The notes under the pieces: model-generated
The model's input: the letters and a program-made list of their open reading frames with translations, nothing else
Database searches by the model: none
Told to the model about the DNA's origin: nothing
In this document: piece after piece, positions 58,172 to 64,000 of the stretch
How positions within the stretch are numbered: the first letter of the stretch is position 1
Layout: each line of letters starts with the position of its first letter
Position numbers and translations under genes: made by a program
From: Excoecaria cochinchinensis
Taxonomy: Eukaryota; Streptophyta; Magnoliopsida; Malpighiales; Euphorbiaceae
Length of the DNA: 64,000 nucleotides
NCBI GenBank assembly: GCA_947683425.1
Contig: CANTUQ010000004.1
Location: 29,942,001 to 30,006,000 of the forward strand
Direction of reading: 5' to 3'

Positions 58172-61100
58172 CTATTGATAATATGCCTTCAGATTCGAAA
58201 TATTCCATGAATGGGGAAGTATTTTGCCTGAGTGATCCTTCAACCTATATGATCCCCCCTTGACATCGTGAACTATGTAAGGGCCTTCCCAGTTGGGATT
58301 CAGCTTGCCCACGCCGGCTGATGTTTGTGAAGCAACTACCTTTTTGAGGACTAACTGCCCGATCCTGAAAGTCCTCGGCTTGATGTTCCGATCATGGTAA
58401 GATGACATCCTTTGTTTGTAAGCAGCAGATTGTAGCTGGGAATGTTCTCTTTGCTCTTCCAACCTATCCAGCTGACACAGCAGGTGCTCGTCATTGGAAG
58501 CTTCATTAAAACTAGAAGTCCGGGCATTTGGCATACCGATCTCACAGGGAATAACCGCCTCTGTCCCATATGTGAGCGAGAAGGGGGTTTCTCCCGTTGC
58601 TGATCTTGGCGACGTTCGATAGGCCCAGAGGACGTTGTATAGCTCATCCACCCAAAGACCCTTTGCTGAGTCGAGTCGTTTCTTTAGACCTGCAACAATA
58701 GTACGGTTAGTTACCTCGGTCATGCCGTTTGCCTGCGGGTGGTATACCGAGGTAAAACAAAGCTGGATCTTCAATTCTGAACAGTATTCTTTGAAAGCGG
58801 CACAATCAAACTGTTTGCCGTTGTCTGTGACAATGGAGTGCGGAATACCAAATCTCGTGATGATGGACTTTTGCATGAATTTGATAACATTTGCCGGAGT
58901 TATGGTTGCCAGGGGCTCCGCCTCTACCCACTTGGTGAAATGATCCACCGCTACCACTAAGAACTTCCGTTGCCCAGTTGCTAGTGGGAATGGGCCTACT
59001 ATATCAATGCCCCACTGGGCAAATGGCCAGGGACTATGTATCGAGGTCTGGGGGGCAGCTTTCTGATGGCTTAGATTGCCGAACCGCTGGCACTTATCAC
59101 ATTTCTTAATCAGTTCCCTCGCATCGCCCTCCATGCTAGGCCAATAGTATCCTTGTAATAACGCTTTCCGGGCTGTTGCCTGTGCTCCTTCATGAGCCCC
59201 ACAAATTCCTTCGTGAATTTCTCTTAGCACATATTCACCTTCCTCAGTACTCAAACATTTCGTCCATGGACCCGAAAACGATCTCCTATATAACTGATCA
59301 TCCAGGATCGCATACCGACTGGATCTCCGAACTGTCTTACGGGCTTGGACTTGATCTTCGGGTAGAACTCCGCTATTCAGATATGTGTAGATGGGAAGTC
59401 TCCATCCATCCATCGGCTCATGCAAATGTACCTTGTACGTCTCATGTGTTGGGGCGGACACGATAGACCAGATGATGTTTGATACGGCTGGTTGATTTTG
59501 AAGGCAAGCTTGTTTGGCCAACACATCGGCCTCGACATTCTCCTCCCTGGGAACTTGATCGATGGACCATGCACAACCCCGGCTCTCAAGTTGGGCAAGG
59601 AGTGCAGCTGTTAACTCCTTGTATCTTATCATTGTATTGTCCTTGGCTTCAAACTTGCCGAGCACCTGGCTAACAACAAGCTGTGAGTCAGAGAAGATAT
59701 TCAAGGAATCCGGTCTTACCTCCAAAGCTAGCTGTAAGCCGAAACTGAGAGCTTCATATTCAGCTACATTGTTGGTTGCCTGGAATGCAATGTGAGCCAT
59801 CGCCCTGATCACAATCTTCCCTGGTCCGATCAATATTACCCCGGCTCCAGCACCCACAGACGAGGATGCACCGTCTATGTACAATTTCCATGAGCAGGGA
59901 CTAGGCTCCTGCGGGGGTGCATGCAGCTCTGCCACAAAATCTGCCAAGACTTGACCCTTCATAGATGGTCGAGCTTCATATCGGACATCAAACTCTCCTA
60001 GCCGAGCCGCCCACTCTGTTAGTCTCCCAGATGCCTCGGGCTTTTGCAAAACCTTCCGGAGGTTTGAGTTTGTCCTTACTGTCACCGTATGGGCCTGGAA
60101 ATAGGGTCGTAACTTCACAACCGAAATCACCAACGCGAAGGCAAGCTGATCGAGTATAGGATACCGCAGCTCGGCACCTCTCAAAACCTTGCTTGTATAG
60201 TAGATCGAAAACTGTTGACTACCCTCTTCTCTTATCAAGACTGACCCCAAAGCGCCTGATGAAACTGCCAGGTACATATACAACACTTCCCCCGGCGATG
60301 GCCGGCTTAGAAGAGGTGGGGTGCTAAGGAACTTCTTCAACCCGTCAAATGCTTTCTGACATTCTGGCGTCCATTCAAAACCCTTCACTTTCTTAAGGGT
60401 ATTGTAAAAAGGAAGGCATCTCTTAGCTGAACAAGAAATAAATCTGCCTAGAGCCGTTACCCTTCCATTGAGTTTCTGAACATCTCTTACCGATCTTGGT
60501 GGCTCCATCTCCAGAATGGCTCGGATCTTTTCCGGGTTAGCCTCTATTCCCCTCTTTGAAATCATGTACCCCAAGAATTTACCAGACTGAACTCCAAAGG
60601 CACATTTCTCTGGGTTTAACTTCAGACCGAACTCTCTGAGCACCCCAAACGTTTCTGCTAATTCCCGAGGTAAGTCTGCAGCAGTCTTGCCTTTGACAAC
60701 CATGTCATCGACGTAAACCTCTACGTTCCTTCCTAATTGCCCCGCAAACATCTTGTTCATTAATCTCTGATAAGTGGCCCCTGCGTTCTTCAACCCGAAT
60801 GGCATGACCCGGTAACAGTAGGTAGCTCGGTGTGTGACAAAAGCAGTTTTCTCTTCATCGCTCTTCTGCATAGGAATTTGGTGATAACCGGCGGAGGCAT
60901 CCAGGAAAGCATATTCCTCAAACCCTGAAGTTGAGTCGACCAGGAGATCGATATTCGGCAATGGGTAGCAATCTTTCGGGCAGGCCTTGTTCAAATCTGT
61001 AAAATCAACACACATTCTCCACTTTCCATTAGCCTTCTTCACCAGAACCACGTTTGATAGCCAGTCCGGGTATAACACTTCTCTAATGAACCCGCTTTTC

Positions 61101-63493
61101 ATCAATGTATCTATTTCCTCCGACATTGCCAGCTGCCGCTCGGGAGCATGGTTCCTCTTCTTCTGCTTGACAGGTTTGCAACTTGGCTGTATATTAAGAG
61201 CATGACACGTTACTTCGGGAGAGATCCCTTTGATATCTGAGGGTTGCCAGGCAAATACATCGCTAAATTCTGACAGTACTGCTACCAACGTCTCTTTCTC
61301 TTTCCCTTCCTTACTGGCAGCAACCTTGACCATCTTTCCTGGTAAAAGTTTAATTTCCTTGAGTGAGTCCATGGGTTCCGCATTCCTAGCCGTTGGAATG
61401 TCCAGTGCGTCTAAGGGTAATGCCTGATCTGCTCCCTTTAACATGCTAACGTAAGTTTCCCGAGCTGCTTTCTGACTGCCCCTCAGTACGGCCACACCTC
61501 CTTCAACAGGTATTTTTACAAGCAGCTTACGCATCGAAATGTAAGCATCCACCCCAACCAAAAGAGGTCGCCCAACGATCACGTTGTAGGCCAATGGAAT
61601 ATCAACCACCATGAAACAGCTCCTGCAACTGCATACCTTATCCTCATCACCGAGCTGTAATTCTAATACCACCGAGCCTTCTACCTTGACCGGTTGACCT
61701 GATATACCGATGATGGGCGCTGAAACTGTTTCCAGCCGATTGACTGATAAACCCAACGCTTTATAGGCCTGCAGAGTGATAAGGTTCACCGCGCTCCCCG
61801 TATCAATCAAGATCCTCTGAACCAGGTAGTCTTGTATCATTGCTTCCACAACAAGTGAATCGGTGTGGGGAGTCCGGACATGGGCTTCATCTACCTCGAA
61901 AAATGTCACTTTGTAGCCTTCCGTTCTTCGGCTTGCTCCCACGGAGAATACCTCCTTAGCCTTCCGCTTTCTGGATTCCTCAAAAACATCATAATGCGGG
62001 CCTCCTGCAATCACATGAATCACCCCGGTTGGGGCCTTTTTGCTCGAACTAGCTCGGTTATCTTGTCTTCTAGGTGAAGGGGATCTATCTCGCTTTCCCC
62101 TCTCAGTACTCTTCATAAACTGCCCGAGTTTGCCCTGCCGAATCAAGTGCTCGATTTCACGCTTCAACTGTCGGCAATCATTCATCTGATGGCCTTTATC
62201 CCTGTGAAAAGAGCAGTACTGGCTCTGATCCCTGCTAGGGTCATCCATCATCGGGCGTGGCCAGTTAACCCGCTCGTTCTCCTTTAGCCAGGCCAGAATT
62301 TGGGACCTCGGGTCTGTTAACGGCGTAAATCGTTCTTCTTGCTTGTTCTTTGTGTTCGGTTTTGAGACCAAATAGGCTCTGTTGGAATGGGCAGCCCCCC
62401 TTCCTCTAACTTCATCTCTACCACTATTGCTTCTATCTCGCCCTGTACGAAACCCTCTGTCCGAGTCTCTATTCTGCGAACTATATCTGAGCCTGCGAGC
62501 TTCATCCATGCGTATGTACTTGTGTGCCCGGGACATTAGCTCGGTGAAGTCACCCGGTGGCTTCTTGCTGAGGGAGTCACTAAAATCTTGGCATCGCGTA
62601 TTTCGAATAAGGGCATTGATGGCTACCTCTAAATTAAGATTCTGAATGTCCATGGCCACAGCATTAAATTTCTCCACATAAGCTCGGAGTGTCTCCCCTT
62701 TCTCCTGGTACACCATGGTAAGGTCGGCAAACACTTTAGCTGGCCGGATGGCTGCTACAAATTTGGCAATGAACATGTCACTGAACTGTTCAAAACTGTA
62801 GATCGAATTTTCCGGGAGGTTGCGAAACCATATCTGAGCCGAGTCAGTGAGTGTTTGGGGGAAGATTTTGCATAAAGCCGCCTCTTCCGTTGTATGTACC
62901 AACATAGTGTGGTGGAACTCGTCCAGATGAGCTCGGGGGTCCGTGCTACCGCTATACTTTGGTAATCGTATTTGGGGAAACGGGGTGGCTAGGATGTCTC
63001 GGGATAGAGGAGACCGGAAACTACCTTGGTACTGTAAAGTACTTCGGTTTTGATATTTCTGCATTCGCTCTTCAAATAGTTTCTCAAACTGCTCTGCTGT
63101 CAATGTTACCGTGGTACCAGGGGCCAAGGTGCTCGGCAGTAACGGAGGTGGTGTTTGGGCCGGAGGCTGTATATTTGCTAAAGTAGGGGGTGTTTGGGCT
63201 GCGGGTGGTGCTTGGGTCGCTATAGCCGACAAGGCTGTAAGCAAGGTTTGGGCAGTTTGGGGAGTCAGACCCGGGATTGCTGGGATAGCCATGGGTGCTT
63301 GCGGTGTAGTTGGTGTTTGGATCTGTGTAGGTGGAAATAATTGGCGTGCTGGGAGTGGGGAGATTTGCTCTGGTTGAGCCGGTTGGAGGCTTTGAATGAG
63401 TTGGCCCAGAAGGTTGGTTGAGTGTTGGATTGCATTGCTGGGATGGCTAGAGGTTGGGGCGTCGGAAACAGGTAAATCGGGAAAAAGATCCAT
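58172..63493 (-). CDS. Tat gag-pol polyprotein, intact (1773 aa), with two RNase H domains
   Basis: One uninterrupted minus-strand frame from ATG 63493 (MDLFPDLPVSDAPTS). Pro/Gln/Thr-rich N-terminus; GAG domain about 172-330 (IWFRNLPENSIYSFEQF); zinc-finger-like CSFHRDKGHQMNDC about 425; protease LIDTGSAVNLI about 563; reverse transcriptase VYVDDMVVK about 927; then a degenerate first RNase H (about 1080-1180), followed by a second archaeal-type RNase H from LYIDGASSSVGAGAGVIL about 1204 with AEYEAL and SDSQLVV. Integrase has an HHCC finger about 1429-1475, WGIDIVGPF about 1498, TDNGKQF about 1558 and the catalytic Glu about 1592. Dual RNase H is the signature of the Tat/Ogre lineage. No inactivating change was seen. 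Confidence 0.96.
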   Translation of the reverse strand: MDLFPDLPVSDAPTSSHPSNAIQHSTNLLGQLIQSLQPAQPEQISPLPARQLFPPTQIQTPTTPQAPMAIPAIPGLTPQTAQTLLTALSAIATQAPPAAQTPPTLANIQPPAQTPPPLLPSTLAPGTTVTLTAEQFEKLFEERMQKYQNRSTLQYQGSFRSPLSRDILATPFPQIRLPKYSGSTDPRAHLDEFHHTMLVHTTEEAALCKIFPQTLTDSAQIWFRNLPENSIYSFEQFSDMFIAKFVAAIRPAKVFADLTMVYQEKGETLRAYVEKFNAVAMDIQNLNLEVAINALIRNTRCQDFSDSLSKKPPGDFTELMSRAHKYIRMDEARRLRYSSQNRDSDRGFRTGRDRSNSGRDEVRGRGAAHSNRAYLVSKPNTKNKQEERFTPLTDPRSQILAWLKENERVNWPRPMMDDPSRDQSQYCSFHRDKGHQMNDCRQLKREIEHLIRQGKLGQFMKSTERGKRDRSPSPRRQDNRASSSKKAPTGVIHVIAGGPHYDVFEESRKRKAKEVFSVGASRRTEGYKVTFFEVDEAHVRTPHTDSLVVEAMIQDYLVQRILIDTGSAVNLITLQAYKALGLSVNRLETVSAPIIGISGQPVKVEGSVVLELQLGDEDKVCSCRSCFMVVDIPLAYNVIVGRPLLVGVDAYISMRKLLVKIPVEGGVAVLRGSQKAARETYVSMLKGADQALPLDALDIPTARNAEPMDSLKEIKLLPGKMVKVAASKEGKEKETLVAVLSEFSDVFAWQPSDIKGISPEVTCHALNIQPSCKPVKQKKRNHAPERQLAMSEEIDTLMKSGFIREVLYPDWLSNVVLVKKANGKWRMCVDFTDLNKACPKDCYPLPNIDLLVDSTSGFEEYAFLDASAGYHQIPMQKSDEEKTAFVTHRATYCYRVMPFGLKNAGATYQRLMNKMFAGQLGRNVEVYVDDMVVKGKTAADLPRELAETFGVLREFGLKLNPEKCAFGVQSGKFLGYMISKRGIEANPEKIRAILEMEPPRSVRDVQKLNGRVTALGRFISCSAKRCLPFYNTLKKVKGFEWTPECQKAFDGLKKFLSTPPLLSRPSPGEVLYMYLAVSSGALGSVLIREEGSQQFSIYYTSKVLRGAELRYPILDQLAFALVISVVKLRPYFQAHTVTVRTNSNLRKVLQKPEASGRLTEWAARLGEFDVRYEARPSMKGQVLADFVAELHAPPQEPSPCSWKLYIDGASSSVGAGAGVILIGPGKIVIRAMAHIAFQATNNVAEYEALSFGLQLALEVRPDSLNIFSDSQLVVSQVLGKFEAKDNTMIRYKELTAALLAQLESRGCAWSIDQVPREENVEADVLAKQACLQNQPAVSNIIWSIVSAPTHETYKVHLHEPMDGWRLPIYTYLNSGVLPEDQVQARKTVRRSSRYAILDDQLYRRSFSGPWTKCLSTEEGEYVLREIHEGICGAHEGAQATARKALLQGYYWPSMEGDARELIKKCDKCQRFGNLSHQKAAPQTSIHSPWPFAQWGIDIVGPFPLATGQRKFLVVAVDHFTKWVEAEPLATITPANVIKFMQKSIITRFGIPHSIVTDNGKQFDCAAFKEYCSELKIQLCFTSVYHPQANGMTEVTNRTIVAGLKKRLDSAKGLWVDELYNVLWAYRTSPRSATGETPFSLTYGTEAVIPCEIGMPNARTSSFNEASNDEHLLCQLDRLEEQREHSQLQSAAYKQRMSSYHDRNIKPRTFRIGQLVLKKVVASQTSAGVGKLNPNWEGPYIVHDVKGGSYRLKDHSGKILPHSWNISNLKAYYQ

Positions 63494-63539
63494 TACGGAT
63501 TGAAATTTGTGAATTGACCGAAATCTGTGGAGTGTTCCA

Positions 63540-63555
63540 CGCTCACCGCACCAAA
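63540..63555 (-). promoter_or_regulatory. Tat primer-binding site
   Basis: Minus-strand TTTGGTGCGGTGAGCG immediately after the 5' LTR end (TTATTATCA). Confidence 0.75.
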
Positions 63556-64000
63556 TGATAATAAGGTAGAAATCTTCCGTTAATCTTCACTTGAGTTACC
63601 TGAAAAGGAATCAAAGAACCGTCGTGGGTTCCGACAGGAGAAACTCCGACGATCAAGTCAGTTCTTCAATCAATAAAGGTTTTTCTTGTATTTTAGTCTA
63701 GAGAGAGTAATGTACCTGATGATTCCCTTTATATAGAGCTGTGCAAAATAGGAGATAATCTCTTGAATAGGAGAAAATCACCTTCATCTCTTGATTGATG
63801 CTTGATTCCCCATTTAGGCAGATTTGCTGAGAGATTCTTGGTACTTTCCATCCTTGGGAGGCCAAGATCTGCACCATTTCTGGCAAATATTCGTTAATTA
63901 CTGCTTACCATAATCGGTGACCGAGCTGTTATCGAAGGCCGGACTGTTATCATGACTTATGTCCGGGCGAGCCCTGATACAAGGCCTCATAAGCTGAGAG
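63556..64000 (-). repeat. Tat 5' LTR (truncated by window end)
   Basis: First 445 bp, in plus orientation, of the 509-bp LTR; about four differences from 54700-55144. The remaining part is expected beyond the window. Confidence 0.95.

Larger units (their letters stand above)
54700..64000 (-). mobile_element. Tat-lineage Ty3/gypsy retrotransposon, young, right end beyond window
   Basis: Coding direction minus. The 3' LTR is 54700-55208 (509 bp); the 5' LTR starts at 63556 and is cut by the window end at 64000. The 445 shared positions show about four differences, so insertion is recent. On the minus strand the primer-binding site TTTGGTGCGGTGAGCG abuts the 5' LTR and a polypurine tract with eight G residues (about 55209-55222) abuts the 3' LTR. 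Gag-pol is intact. Between pol and the 3' LTR lies an extra gene in the opposite direction, a known feature of Tat elements. The left flank is GGATT (54695-54699); its duplicate must lie outside the window. Confidence 0.95.

Overview
This 64-kb window is AT-rich nuclear DNA from a flowering plant, almost certainly a eudicot. The evidence is an intron-containing SD1-type (S-locus lectin) receptor kinase gene, Athila and Tat Ty3/gypsy elements, Ty1/copia elements, a TRIM, PIF/Harbinger DNA transposons and a decayed plant pararetrovirus copy. Nothing in it is bacterial. I cannot name the species.

Layout. 1-3733: two diverged direct copies of an LTR-like repeat (R1) with trinucleotide microsatellites; a third copy lies inverted near 49.4-50.2 kb. 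3734-8187: repeat remnants carrying a complete TRIM element (5296-5922, TSD CTCAA). 8193-14017: a complete but decayed copia element on the minus strand (TSD TTTTC). 14116-18760: the only convincing host gene, a seven-exon receptor-like kinase on the minus strand whose HRD and DFG motifs are altered. 19934-22135: decayed endogenous pararetrovirus (movement protein, reverse transcriptase, RNase H). 22736-23258, and perhaps 29322-30195: a broken host gene encoding a small membrane protein, apparently split by a second complete copia element (23617-28850, TSD TAATG). 32275-34223: a DNA-transposon cluster in which one GC-rich, triplet-rich PIF/Harbinger-like element has inserted in opposite orientation into a sister copy. 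34486-36334: remnants of both genes of a PIF/Harbinger element, interrupted just before the native stop of its Myb-like gene by a very young, coding-intact Athila retrotransposon (36335-46832, TSD CATTT). 46838-52086: remaining flank, a foldback element and old repeats. 52092-54546: a solo LTR (TSD GGCTT). 54700 to beyond the window: a young Tat-lineage element with an intact gag-pol on the minus strand, two RNase H domains, and an extra spliced ORF on the opposite strand.

How the parts relate. Most of the DNA is layered transposon insertion. Target-site duplications could be read for six events besides the nested DNA transposons, so relative order can be inferred. By hand comparison of LTR pairs, the first copia (about 37 differences in 388) is oldest, the TRIM (about 12 in 188) and second copia (about 28 in 511) are intermediate, and the Tat (about 4 in 445) and Athila (about 3 plus one indel in 1192) are recent. 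Splice junctions, TSDs and LTR ends were read by eye from the sequence. Family assignments rest on motif recognition, not on a database search.
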